From Palsa-744 sp036498265 (GTDB lineage: Bacteria; Actinomycetota; Thermoleophilia; Solirubrobacterales; Solirubrobacteraceae), in the NCBI GenBank assembly GCA_036498265.1, contig DASYFT010000006.1:1-64000 (forward strand): a stretch of DNA of 64,000 bases, read 5' to 3'. The notes beneath the pieces are model-generated. The model ran no database searches, had not been told where the DNA came from, and saw nothing but the letters and a program-made list of their open reading frames with translations. Position numbers and translations under genes: made by a program. Of the stretch, positions 50,635-58,863 are shown in pieces; the stretch's first letter is position 1; every line of letters starts with the position of its first letter.

Positions 50635-51852
50635 TCATTCGAGCTGCCCCAGTTCGAGGCTGTGGACGAGCGACGCGGCGTTCTTTTCCGAGCGCAGGGA
50701 GTGATCGAGGAGCGTCCGCCGCCGGTCCTGGCTGAGGGTGGAGGCGCTCACACCCGACACGTAGGTGCTGCTGTAGAGCGGCACGCTCCCGGGCAGCGTG
50801 AAGGGGACGCCGCGGTAGAGCGTGACCAGCCCCCGGGCGTTGGTGCCGATGAAGTACACCGACTGCAGCGCGAGATAGGCGCCCGACCCGATCACGCCGA
50901 GGACGACGAGCACGCTCGCGACCGCCCCGGCTCGGCGCAGCCGCCTGCGGCGAACGGCGCGCGCACCGGGGGCGGCGGCCCGCCTGGCCGAAGGCCGTCT
51001 AGGAGCCCGCGGCGTCACGGGAGCGGAGACGGCGGGCACGCCGACCATCGTCGCCTGCTCGCCGGGCTGCGGGGGTGTCTCCTCTTTTGCGGGTGCACCG
51101 GCCGCCCCCGGAGAGTCCGCCGGCCGGGACGCCACGCCGACCTCCTCGAGGCGCACGAGCACCACCGTGATGTTGTCGCGCCCTCCCGCCTCGTTGGCCG
51201 CGCCGATCAGCGCCTCGCCGGCATCGCGCAGCCGCGGGTTGGCGAGCAGCAGCTCGAGGATCTCCTCCTCTGAGAGCATCGTGGTGAGCCCGTCACTGCA
51301 CAGCAGGTACACGTCTCGGGCACGGGCGCGGTATGAGCGCGTGTCGACCTCGACCGTTCCCTCGGGGCCCAGAGCACGGGTGATCACCGAGCGCTGGGGA
51401 TGCTCGACGGCCTCCTCCGGCGTCAGCCGGCCCTGTCGCATGAGCTCGTCCACGAGCGAGTGGTCGTCGGTGAGCCTGACCAGCTCCCCGTCGCGCAGGC
51501 AGTAGGCGCGGCTGTCTCCGACGTGGGCGATCGCCACGTCGTCCTCGCCCACGTAGACGGCGGTGAGCGTGGTGCCCATGCCGGCCTGCTCGGCGTTGGA
51601 GTGAGACAGCTCGTGGATGCGCGCGTTGGCCGCGTGCGCCAGCTCGGCCAGCTCGAGCTCCGGCTGGGAGCCGTCCCCGAGGCCCGGCTGGAACGACTCG
51701 ACGGCGATCCTCGACGCGACCTCGCCGGCCTGCGCTCCGCCCATTCCGTCGGCGACGACGAACAGCGGCGAGCGGGCCAGCAGCGAGTCCTCGTTGGCCC
51801 TGCGCTGGCGTCCGGTGTCCGTTGCCGCGTACTGCTCGGCGACTCGCAGCAT
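50635..51852 (-). CDS. pstP: PP2C-type Ser/Thr phosphatase PstP
   Basis: A 405-residue membrane phosphatase. The PPM domain (about 1-240) has metal motifs ADGMGGAQAGEVAS, VGDSRAYCLRDGELVRLTDDHS, LLCSDGLTTML and GGRDNITVVLV. A Pro/Ala-rich basic linker leads to one transmembrane helix near 315-335, then about 70 extracellular residues. It reverses PknB-type phosphorylation. ATG 51852 is chosen at the family start (MLRVAEQYAATDTGRQR); the gene lies 1 bp after the FhaB-like stop. Confidence 0.92.
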   Translation of the reverse strand: MLRVAEQYAATDTGRQRRANEDSLLARSPLFVVADGMGGAQAGEVASRIAVESFQPGLGDGSQPELELAELAHAANARIHELSHSNAEQAGMGTTLTAVYVGEDDVAIAHVGDSRAYCLRDGELVRLTDDHSLVDELMRQGRLTPEEAVEHPQRSVITRALGPEGTVEVDTRSYRARARDVYLLCSDGLTTMLSEEEILELLLANPRLRDAGEALIGAANEAGGRDNITVVLVRLEEVGVASRPADSPGAAGAPAKEETPPQPGEQATMVGVPAVSAPVTPRAPRRPSARRAAAPGARAVRRRRLRRAGAVASVLVVLGVIGSGAYLALQSVYFIGTNARGLVTLYRGVPFTLPGSVPLYSSTYVSGVSASTLSQDRRRTLLDHSLRSEKNAASLVHSLELGQLE

Positions 51853-51853
51853 G

Positions 51854-52357
51854 TCAGTCGACCTCGAACGCGAATTCGCTGTCGCCGATCCGCAGGCGAT
51901 CGCCCGGGTGCAGCGGCCTCGGCGTCTCGAGCAGCTCCTCGTTGAGGTAGGTGCCGTTGGTGGAGCCGAGATCCTCGACCACGAGGATGTTGCCCTGCTC
52001 GTAGATGCGCGCGTGGCGCGCGGAGGCGAAGGGATCCTCGAGCCTGATCTCGGCACGGTCGCCGCGTCCGAGGACGAGCTCGCCGTCGAGGTCGTAGATC
52101 ATGCCGGCGTCGTGGCCCGGCGCGCGTTCCACGACGAGCCGCGGCGCCCGCTCCCGGAGATCGGCGCTGCCGAGCGTCGATGCCGTGTACATGCCCGTTG
52201 CATCAGGAGGGATGGCGGCCGCGGCCGGGCGCTGGTCGACGGGCCCGCCGGCGCGCAGGTCCCTGCGCGCGCTGCGCGTGACCCACAGCAGGAACAGGTA
52301 GAGCACGACCAGGAAGCCGAACTTCAGCGCCACAGATACAGGCTCCAGCGTGGTCAT
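51854..52357 (-). CDS. fhaB: FHA-domain membrane protein, FhaB/FipA type
   Basis: A 167-residue protein. One N-terminal membrane helix (KFGFLVVLYLFLLWVTRS) is followed by a linker and a C-terminal FHA domain with LGRGDRAEIRLEDPFASARHARI and LEDLGSTNGTYLNEE-like segment (VEDLGSTNGTYLN), ending IGDSEFAFEVD. The pThr-binding Arg, Ser and Asn are in place. In actinobacteria this protein links PknA/PknB to the division machinery. The ATG start overlaps the FhaA stop (ATGA). An in-frame upstream extension is Arg-rich and not homologous. Confidence 0.9.
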   Translation of the reverse strand: MTTLEPVSVALKFGFLVVLYLFLLWVTRSARRDLRAGGPVDQRPAAAAIPPDATGMYTASTLGSADLRERAPRLVVERAPGHDAGMIYDLDGELVLGRGDRAEIRLEDPFASARHARIYEQGNILVVEDLGSTNGTYLNEELLETPRPLHPGDRLRIGDSEFAFEVD

Positions 52358-53130
52358 CCAACTTCGAAGACGATCTCCGTCGAGCCGAGCTCGACCCGGT
52401 CCCCGGGTTGAAGCGTCTGCGCGCCGCTGATCTCGCTGCCGTTGACCACGACGCCGTTGGTGGAGCCCAGGTCCTCGATCGTCCATCGTCCGCGCTCCGG
52501 GCTGATCCTGGCGTGCCGCCGCGAGATGCCCGCGTCGTCGAGCACGATCTCGCAGTCGCGGCTGCGCCCCAGGGTGGCTCCGCCCGGCGGCACGAGCAGG
52601 CGGCGGCCGCCGACCGCGAGCAGCGCGCGTGGCGACGGGCGACGGGCGTGGGCCTCGTCGACGGGGCCTCCCACGCGGGCCGATGTGCTGTAGATCATGG
52701 TCTTGCCGTGCTGTTCTGGGTCGAGCTGTGGAGGCGTGGCGTGAGCCTCACTGTGATCCCCGGGCCGGACCAACCGCGCCTGGATCCCGAATTCGCCGAG
52801 GCTGAGCTGCTCGTCGGTGTGGAAGACGATGACCGGATTGGAGGCGAGGATCAACTCCTCACGGCGGGCGTGCTCGAGCAGGTATGCGCTGAGCTCGTCG
52901 ACGACCTCGTGCTCGACCCCCTCGTAGCGTGCACGATCCTCCGGAGACAGCCAGACGGAGTACTCGTTCGGTACGTAGGTGCGCGACACCGAGACGGTGC
53001 GGTGGGCGTCCATCTCGCGCGCGAGCTTGCGGGCAAGCTCGATGGGGCGCACCTCCGAGCGGAAGACGCGGCCGAAGGCGCCCTCGACGAGGCCGGCGAT
53101 CGTTGACTCGACGCTCTTGAAAAGGTTCAT
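52354..53130 (-). CDS. fhaA: DUF3662 + FHA protein, FhaA type
   Basis: A 258-residue cytoplasmic protein. The DUF3662 domain spans about residues 1-115 (MNLFKSVESTIAGLVEGAFGRVFRSEVRPIEL, TYVPNEYSVWLSPED, GSLGEFGI-like LSLGEFGIQARLV). A linker follows, and the FHA domain (about 170-258) has TLGRSRDCEIVLDDAGISRRHARI and IEDLGSTNGVVVNG. FhaA recruits phosphorylated wall proteins such as MviN pseudokinase in mycobacteria. It overlaps fhaB and lies 65 bp after the polytopic kinase gene. Confidence 0.92.
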   Translation of the reverse strand: MNLFKSVESTIAGLVEGAFGRVFRSEVRPIELARKLAREMDAHRTVSVSRTYVPNEYSVWLSPEDRARYEGVEHEVVDELSAYLLEHARREELILASNPVIVFHTDEQLSLGEFGIQARLVRPGDHSEAHATPPQLDPEQHGKTMIYSTSARVGGPVDEAHARRPSPRALLAVGGRRLLVPPGGATLGRSRDCEIVLDDAGISRRHARISPERGRWTIEDLGSTNGVVVNGSEISGAQTLQPGDRVELGSTEIVFEVG

Positions 53131-53195
53131 CGCTGAAGGCCCTGCGGTGATGGCTGGATCGGCCGCCGGCCGGGAGCCATGCTACGCACCCTGGA

Positions 53196-55028
53196 TCAGG
53201 CGGGACCCCGCAGGGCCCGGGCACCGACGGCGAGCATCGCCGCGAGCACCGCGCCGAGGACAGCGCCGTGCGGGCTCGGATGGGCCGCATGCGAAGAGAG
53301 CCCGCCGTCCAGCAGCGGCGCCGCGGTGACCATCGCCGCCGACCACATCACGGCGGCCACCGCGTCGAGACCTGCGCTGCGTCCGCGCACCAGCCATGGA
53401 AGCGCGAGCGAGCCCACGCCCCAGAGCGCCGCGCCGAGCAGCAGGCCTGTGCCGAGCACCGGCCAGACGACGTGGGTGGCGCTGGTCTGCAGAGAGCCCT
53501 CCCAGGCGGCGCGGGCCGGAGTGCCGGACGGTGCGCCCAGCCACAGCCGGTGTCCCAGTAGCGGCTCCGCGAGCCTCAGCCACCAGTAACCCATGGCACC
53601 GAGGGCGGCGCGCTCGCGCCAGCCGCGGGCCTGCCCCGCCAGGGCGGGGTACGCGCCGGCGAGGCCGGCGAGGCCGAGTGCGGGCGCCAGAGCGCACGCA
53701 AGCCAGGACGGCCCGGCCCGGCGGGGCAGCGCCAGCAGAGGCAGGCAGCCGGCGAGCAGCAGCAGCGCGACGCCGGGACGCCCGGCGAGGGCCTGCCACA
53801 CGACCACCGCGAGGGCGCAACCTATCCACCCGGCACGAGGGATCGCGCCACGACTTGCCCGCGTTCCCTGAAGCTCTGCATCGAGGGGCGCATGATCCTC
53901 GTCGGACTCGAGGACGGCGGCGCGCCCGCGAGTGGCGGGCTCGGGTGCGGCGAGCGCGAGGAACGCGCGTCGCGGCCCGCCCGGCTGCGGGCGGGTGTCC
54001 GCCGGCGGGAGAACAGCGGGGGCGCGTCCCCGTGGCCGCATCCGGCGCATGAGCCTGGAGCCGCCGAGCCCGCGCTCGAGCGCATCCTCGAGCGACTCGC
54101 GCAGCTGCGTGAGGGTCCCGCGGTCGGCGGGGCCCGTGGCGAGGGCGGTGTCGAGCGCCTCCGTGAGCTCGCGCGGAAGGTCCCTCCGCGTGCGCCCCAG
54201 CGACTCGATCGGCTCCCCGATGCGCCGCGCCGTGGCGGCCGGTGTGGCGCCCCGCACGGGATTGACGCCGCTGAGAGCCTCGTAGAGGACGAGCGCCAGC
54301 GAGTAGAGGTCGGCCTCCTCTGCCACCTCCCTGCCTTCGCTCTGCTCGGGGGCCATGTAGGCGAGCGTCCCCAGCACGTCGCCGGTGCGAGTGAGGGCGT
54401 CCTCGCCGGCGAGGCTTGCGCCCCCGAAGTCCGTCAGCTTGGCGGCGCCGGCGGGACCTTCGGGGCGATTCGGCACGAGCACGTTCTGCGGCTTTATGTC
54501 GCGGTGGATGACGCCGCGGGCGTGCGCATGGGACAGCGCCGCCGACAGCGCCAGCCCGATCTCGAGCACCTCCTCGTCCTCCAGCTCGTCGTGGGCGATC
54601 AACCCGGCGAGGGTGTCCCCGTCGACCAGCTCGCTGATCAGATAGAACGCGTCGTCTACGGCGCAGGCCTCGTACAGCGCCACGATCGCGGGGTGCGCCA
54701 GTCGCGCGGCGGCGAGCGCCTCGCGCGTCGCCCGCTCGCTGTCGCCGTTCGGGCCCAGCAGGATCCGCTTTACGGCGACCTCGCGATGCAGGAGCTCGTC
54801 GTGGGCGCTCCACACCTCGCCGAAGCCGCCGCTGCCGAGGCGCCGGAGCAACCGGTAGCGGCCGAGCACGACCCCATGCGCGTCGTGGCCGCCCGCCGGG
54901 CCCCGGGCGGGGCCGGGTCGGGCGCGTGGAGGCGGAGAGCGAGGCGCGATGCGCCGCTCGGGGCGCTCCTCGGTCGGCGAGGGCTCCCAGGCGGGCGGGG
55001 GCTGTAGAAGCGTGCGAGGAGACTTCAC
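53196..55028 (-). CDS. Ser/Thr kinase with polytopic membrane C-terminus
   Basis: A 610-residue protein. A Pro/Arg-rich N-terminus of about 55 residues precedes a complete kinase domain (about 58-315): GSGGFGEVWSA, AVKRILLG, HRDIKPQN, DFGGAS (Gly after DFG) and APEQSEG. The last 200 residues hold about six hydrophobic helices rather than one anchor, with no extracellular sensor domain. GTG 55028 is chosen because upstream in-frame sequence is atypical and starts with TTG at 55115. It is the first gene of the fhaA-fhaB-pstP-pbpA-pknB-ddl operon and probably acts in place of PknA, which is absent. Confidence 0.84.
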   Translation of the reverse strand: MKSPRTLLQPPPAWEPSPTEERPERRIAPRSPPPRARPGPARGPAGGHDAHGVVLGRYRLLRRLGSGGFGEVWSAHDELLHREVAVKRILLGPNGDSERATREALAAARLAHPAIVALYEACAVDDAFYLISELVDGDTLAGLIAHDELEDEEVLEIGLALSAALSHAHARGVIHRDIKPQNVLVPNRPEGPAGAAKLTDFGGASLAGEDALTRTGDVLGTLAYMAPEQSEGREVAEEADLYSLALVLYEALSGVNPVRGATPAATARRIGEPIESLGRTRRDLPRELTEALDTALATGPADRGTLTQLRESLEDALERGLGGSRLMRRMRPRGRAPAVLPPADTRPQPGGPRRAFLALAAPEPATRGRAAVLESDEDHAPLDAELQGTRASRGAIPRAGWIGCALAVVVWQALAGRPGVALLLLAGCLPLLALPRRAGPSWLACALAPALGLAGLAGAYPALAGQARGWRERAALGAMGYWWLRLAEPLLGHRLWLGAPSGTPARAAWEGSLQTSATHVVWPVLGTGLLLGAALWGVGSLALPWLVRGRSAGLDAVAAVMWSAAMVTAAPLLDGGLSSHAAHPSPHGAVLGAVLAAMLAVGARALRGPA

Positions 55029-55172
55029 CGGGTCGTGCGTTCGCCGTCCGTAGGCGCCGTCCCTGCCGGCGAGGACGCCGCGCAAACGGCTGACCGAGAA
55101 GTTGCAGGAGCGCAAGCAGGGGGGCCGGCAGTCATACTTCGGGCCTTCCGGAATCCTTGAAGGAGCAGGCTT

Positions 55173-56315
55173 TTGTCGTTCTTCGACGACGGCGAGGAGA
55201 CAGCCCCTCGCACGTCAACCCGTGCAACCCGCCCTCGGCCATCGGCCGGTGGGCCGCCTCGGCGCCCCCTTCCGCGACGCCCGCAGGCGACCGGCGGCGG
55301 CCATGCTGCGGACCACCACACGCTGATGGTTCGCAGGCGCGTGGCGGCCGGCGTGGGGGTGGTGCTGCTGATCGTGATCGTCCTGCTGATCAACGCCTGC
55401 AAAAAAAGCCAGGCGCAGCAGTCGCTGAAGGACTACAACCACAACGTCAGCCAGCTCGCACAGGAGTCCGACTCGCAGGTGGCGCGCCCACTGTACACGG
55501 CGCTTTCGGGCGCAGGTGGCAAGTCGGCGCTCGACGTGGAGGTCCAGATCGACCAGCTCCGCATCGCGGCCCAGAACCTAGCCTCGCGAGCCAAGAGCCT
55601 CAGCACGCCCGGAAGCATGGTGACCGCGCAGCGCAATCTCGTGCTGGCCATGAACCTCCGCGTCGAAGGCATGACCAAGATCGCCGCTCTGGTGCCCACG
55701 GCACTGGGTGGTCAAGGCCAGCAGGCGAGCAGCAAGATCGCCGGCGACAACGAGATCTTCCTCGCCTCCGACGTCCTGTTCTCGCAGCGGATCGTGCCGC
55801 TGATCCAGGAGACACTGACGTCGAACGGCATCCACGGACTGAGCACATCCGCAAGCCGGTTCGTGCCGAACCTGGGGTGGCTCGATCCAGCCACGACGTA
55901 CGCCCGGATCACCGGCAAATCGACTGGCTCGACGCAGAACACGGCGGTCACGGGCAACCACGGCAGCGCGCTCAAGGGCGTGAGCGTGGGCACCAACACG
56001 CTGGCGCCCGAACCGACGCTCAACCACATCAGCGGGGGCAGCAGCCCGACGTTCACGGTGATGGTCGAAAACTCCGGCGAAGCGGCCGAGACGAACGTGA
56101 AGGTGGACATCACAGTCACGGCCGCTGGCAAGCAGTTCAACGCCTCCCACGTGATCAACAAGACCGAACCCGGCAAGACTGTCAACGTCGAAATCCCCGT
56201 CACCGGGGTCCCGCTGGGCGTGGCGTCGAAGATCCAGGTGAGCATCGAGGGCGTGCCCGGCGAGAACGACCTCGAAAACAACAAGAACACTTACCTGGCG
56301 CTGTTCGGCCAGTAG
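55173..56315 (+). CDS. Single-pass membrane protein with CARDB-like domain
   Basis: A 380-residue protein that I cannot name. The cytoplasmic N-terminus is short, acidic at first, then Pro/Arg-rich. One helix lies near residues 53-75 (VAAGVGVVLLIVIVLLINAC). A helical region of about 150 residues follows (coiled-coil-like, QSLKDYNHNVSQLAQESDSQ), then a C-terminal Ig-like domain, PTFTVMVENSGEAAETNVKVDITVTAAGK, typical of CARDB/adhesion folds. TTG 55173 is supported by AAGGAG 7 nt upstream. It is divergent from the kinase operon, so it may be an envelope protein linked to division. Confidence 0.7.
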   Translation: MSFFDDGEETAPRTSTRATRPRPSAGGPPRRPLPRRPQATGGGHAADHHTLMVRRRVAAGVGVVLLIVIVLLINACKKSQAQQSLKDYNHNVSQLAQESDSQVARPLYTALSGAGGKSALDVEVQIDQLRIAAQNLASRAKSLSTPGSMVTAQRNLVLAMNLRVEGMTKIAALVPTALGGQGQQASSKIAGDNEIFLASDVLFSQRIVPLIQETLTSNGIHGLSTSASRFVPNLGWLDPATTYARITGKSTGSTQNTAVTGNHGSALKGVSVGTNTLAPEPTLNHISGGSSPTFTVMVENSGEAAETNVKVDITVTAAGKQFNASHVINKTEPGKTVNVEIPVTGVPLGVASKIQVSIEGVPGENDLENNKNTYLALFGQ

Positions 56316-56395
56316 GGGGGCGGCCGCGTCGTGGCCGGCTACCCGCGCTCGGGGCCCGGGGGCGCACCGGCCCCGCGAGCGGCTAACTTGTGGCG

Positions 56396-56944
56396 ATGCT
56401 CGGCTCGATCACCAACACGCAGGGGATCATCGCCATCGCGGCCGCCGCCGTCGGGGGCCTGGCGCTGCTGGGCTGCATCATTCTGGCGCTGTCGCTGCGG
56501 CGGGTGCGGCGCGCCCAGCGGCTGGTGCTGGGGGAGGGCGCCGAGGGCGACGTGGTAGCCCACGCGGCCGCCATGCAGCAGGCCTTCGAAGCGCTGCGCG
56601 AGTACGTCGACGACACGGCAGTGCGGCTCGAGTCGAGGCTCGCCGGCGTCGAGGCGGCGCTGCAAGGGACGATCGCGCACCGCGCGCTCGTGCGCTACGA
56701 CGCCTACAACGAGCTCTCGGGCAGGCAGTCGATGTCGATCGCGCTGCTCGACGACGACCAGTCCGGGATCGTGCTGTCCTGCATCCATCACCGCGACCAG
56801 GCGCGCGTGTACGGCAAGGAGGTGCGCGGCGGTCGCGGTGAGCTGGAGCTCTCACCGGAGGAGGCCGAGGCCGTGCGGCTCGCGCTGGCCGGTGGCGGCG
56901 AGGGCTATGGCCCGGCGGACGACGCCGCCGCCCCGCCCGCCTGA
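56396..56944 (+). CDS. DUF4446 family membrane protein
   Basis: A 182-residue protein with one N-terminal helix (TQGIIAIAAAAVGGLALLGCIILALSL) and the DUF4446 body: GDVVAHAAAMQQAFEALREYVDDTAVRLE, HRALVRYDAYNELSGRQSMSIALLDDDQSGIVLSCIHHRDQARVYGKEV. Members are membrane-tethered coiled-coil proteins of unknown role in Gram-positive bacteria. ATG 56396 follows TAACTT by 6 nt, so it is preferred to GTG 56390, which abuts the box. It lies directly upstream of the prephenate dehydratase gene, with 1 bp between them. Confidence 0.83.
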   Translation: MLGSITNTQGIIAIAAAAVGGLALLGCIILALSLRRVRRAQRLVLGEGAEGDVVAHAAAMQQAFEALREYVDDTAVRLESRLAGVEAALQGTIAHRALVRYDAYNELSGRQSMSIALLDDDQSGIVLSCIHHRDQARVYGKEVRGGRGELELSPEEAEAVRLALAGGGEGYGPADDAAAPPA

Positions 56945-56945
56945 G

Positions 56946-57887
56946 ATGCCGCCGGAGCGAACGCCCGGGACGGCGCAGGAGACCATGTCCGGGACGGCGC
57001 GGGAGCACCCGCGGGTGGGCTACCTGGGTCCCGAGGGCACCTTCACCGAGGAGGCCCTGTTGGCGAGTGCGGTGCCGGAGGCGGTGGTCCCGCATCCACT
57101 GGCAAGCATCTCCGAGACGATCGCCGCCCTGCGGGCGGGCGAGGTGCGATGGGCGGTGGTGCCGATCGAGAACTCGTTGGAGGGGTCGATCAACGCCACG
57201 CTGGATCTGCTCGCCGGCGACCCCGGCGACGTGAAGATCGTGGGCGACGTGCTCTTGCGGGTGCGGCATTCGCTGATCGCGCCGGCGGTGGTTCCGCTCG
57301 AGTCGATCGAGACGGTGGCCACCCATCCCCAGGTGCCGGGCCAGTGCACTCGCTTCCTGCACGAGGAGCTGCCGGGGGCGCGGGTGGTCCCGGCGAGCTC
57401 GACCGCCGAGGCAGTGCGGACCGTGGCGGCCGCCGGCAGGCGCGAGCAGGCTGCCCTGGGAACGACCCTGGCGGCCCGGATCTACGGCGGGCGGGTCCTG
57501 CGCGAAGGAGTGGAGGACCGCCACGACAACTCGACTCGCTTCGTCTGGCTGGCGCGCGAGGGCGAGGCGGCGCAGCCGCCGCTGAGCGACGGCGCGCCGG
57601 CGGCCTGGAAGGTGTCCGTCGTGTTCTGGGGGCCGGGCGCGGAGCGCCCCGGCTGGCTCGTTCGCTGTCTGGACGAGTTCGCCAGCCGTGACATCAACCT
57701 CACCAGGATCGAGTCCCGTCCGCGCCGCCGCGAGCTGGGCAGCTACATGTTCTTCGCCGACCTGGCCGGCCGTGTCGGCGAACCGCCTGTCGATGAGGCG
57801 ATCGCGGGCCTCACCTCGATGTGCGACGTGGTCCGCGTGCTCGGCTCCTACCGCTCGGCCGGAGCCGGCGGGGAGCAGATCGCCTGA
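56946..57887 (+). CDS. pheA: Prephenate dehydratase
   Basis: A 313-residue enzyme converting prephenate to phenylpyruvate in phenylalanine synthesis. The periplasmic-binding-like catalytic domain has VGYLGPEGTFTEEAL, VVPIENSLEGSINATLD and the catalytic-site DNSTRFVWLA (TRF motif). A C-terminal ACT domain (WLVRCLDEFASRDINLTRIESRPRRRELGSYMFFADLAG) binds Phe for feedback control, with the ESRP motif present. ATG 56946 follows the DUF4446 stop. ATG 56985 has a better AGGAG and may be the true start. Confidence 0.92.
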   Translation: MPPERTPGTAQETMSGTAREHPRVGYLGPEGTFTEEALLASAVPEAVVPHPLASISETIAALRAGEVRWAVVPIENSLEGSINATLDLLAGDPGDVKIVGDVLLRVRHSLIAPAVVPLESIETVATHPQVPGQCTRFLHEELPGARVVPASSTAEAVRTVAAAGRREQAALGTTLAARIYGGRVLREGVEDRHDNSTRFVWLAREGEAAQPPLSDGAPAAWKVSVVFWGPGAERPGWLVRCLDEFASRDINLTRIESRPRRRELGSYMFFADLAGRVGEPPVDEAIAGLTSMCDVVRVLGSYRSAGAGGEQIA

Positions 57888-57945
57888 GAAACGGGGCCTT
57901 TGCGCCCCGACATGCCACTTCCCCCGCTACACTCCGGCGCTGAAG

Positions 57946-58542
57946 ATGGAGAGCACGGTCCCACCAGCACCGCTGGGGTCCGTGTCGCCCACAGAGCACC
58001 AGCGGCACGGACCTGAGACATCGCCCACCAAGGCGATGAGCGGTCGGGTGCTGGTCTTGAACGCCACCTTCGAGCCGATCAACGTGTGCACGGTCCGGCG
58101 TGCCGTGGTGCTGCTGCTCAAGGAAAAGGCCGAGCTGCTCGAGCGCGGCCTCTGGGAGCTCCACTCCGAGAGCTCGACGCTGGCGCGGCCGGTGGTGATC
58201 CGCCTGGTGAGCTTCGTCAAGGTGCCGCGGGACGCGCACCGGCGCAAGATCACCCGCCGGGCGGTCTTCGCGAGGGACAGCTGGACCTGCCAGTACTGCG
58301 GCTCTCGCTCCAACCTGACCGTCGATCACGTGATCCCGCGCTCGAAGGGCGGCTCCTCGAGTTGGGAGAACATCGTGGCGTCCTGCGCCCCCTGCAACCG
58401 GCGCAAGGGCGACAGGCTGCCGAGGCAGGCGGGCATGCATCCGCGGCGCGCACCGCGCACTCCACGCGCGGAGATCTTCATCCAGGTCGCCAGCCCCACG
58501 ATCCCGACGGCCTGGCTGCAGTACCTCCCGCAGGCGGCCTGA
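57946..58542 (+). CDS. HNH endonuclease family protein
   Basis: A 198-residue protein of the small stand-alone HNH group. It has VLVLNATFEPINVCTVRRAVVLLLKEKAELLE, a DNA-binding-like KITRRAVFARDSWTCQYCGS, then the HNH core LTVDHVIPRSKGGSSSWENIVASCAPCNRRKGDR with zinc-binding Cys pairs CQYC and CAPC. Its role is unknown; it is widespread in actinobacteria as a single-copy housekeeping-like gene. TACACT ends 12 nt before ATG 57946. An internal ATG at 58036 starts the conserved part. It ends with a strong hairpin at 58591-58622. Confidence 0.83.
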   Translation: MESTVPPAPLGSVSPTEHQRHGPETSPTKAMSGRVLVLNATFEPINVCTVRRAVVLLLKEKAELLERGLWELHSESSTLARPVVIRLVSFVKVPRDAHRRKITRRAVFARDSWTCQYCGSRSNLTVDHVIPRSKGGSSSWENIVASCAPCNRRKGDRLPRQAGMHPRRAPRTPRAEIFIQVASPTIPTAWLQYLPQAA

Positions 58543-58590
58543 GCCCGCCCGCCCGCACCCAGGCGTGTGACGGCGGCGGACCGGAAAAGG

Positions 58591-58622
58591 GCGAAGGGCG
58601 CCCGTACTGCGGCGCCCTTCGC
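58591..58622. terminator. Strong hairpin after the HNH gene
   Basis: GCGAAGGGCGCC (58591-58602) pairs perfectly with GGCGCCCTTCGC (58611-58622) around an 8-nt loop, giving a 12-bp GC-rich stem. No T tract follows on the plus strand (GATGCTGC). It is probably a terminator or mRNA 3' protector for the HNH gene. Confidence 0.55.
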
Positions 58623-58644
58623 GATGCTGCGCTGACTGGAAGAA

Positions 58645-58820
58645 CCGAGACGGGGAAAATGCGGCCGGAGGGACCAGGACCGGCGGTCGTCTCGGGGTGT
58701 CCCGGGTTGGATTCCGCTAAGCGGTCCAGCCTGTCCGACCTAGCGGCCGGTCACCTCCAGGGTCCCGCAAGAACTGTCACTAAACGTTAGGACCACCTCC
58801 TTTCTCTGGTGAAGCCAGAG
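58645..58820 (-). other. Structured intergenic segment with anti-Shine-Dalgarno-like sequence
   Basis: The 321-bp gap between convergent genes carries dense dyad symmetry beyond the terminator. CCGAGACG (58645-58652) pairs with CGTCTCGG (58688-58695). On the minus strand CCGCTA, GGTC, GACC and TAGCGG (58744 to 58712) make a nested stem. CTCTGG and CCAGAG (58804-58820) make another. The plus strand at 58790-58805 (GGACCACCTCCTTTCT) differs by one base from the conserved 3' tail of 16S rRNA, so the minus strand reads as an extreme Shine-Dalgarno. A nine-codon GTG frame follows on the minus strand at 58780-58751. Nothing else coding is visible. It could be an unrecognised small RNA. Confidence 0.35.
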
Positions 58821-58863
58821 TAGCGAACGCCGATGACGTGTGGCGCCGGCTGGAGGCAGCCGC

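Noticed and set aside
58790..58805. 3' end of a 16S rRNA gene
   Set aside because: Only the last 16 bases resemble 16S rRNA. The helix-45 sequence that should precede them is absent, so this is not an rRNA gene.
58640..58830. tRNA, SRP RNA, RNase P RNA or tmRNA in the gap
   Set aside because: No T-loop, SRP tetraloop motif, RNase P conserved region or tmRNA ends could be found on either strand.
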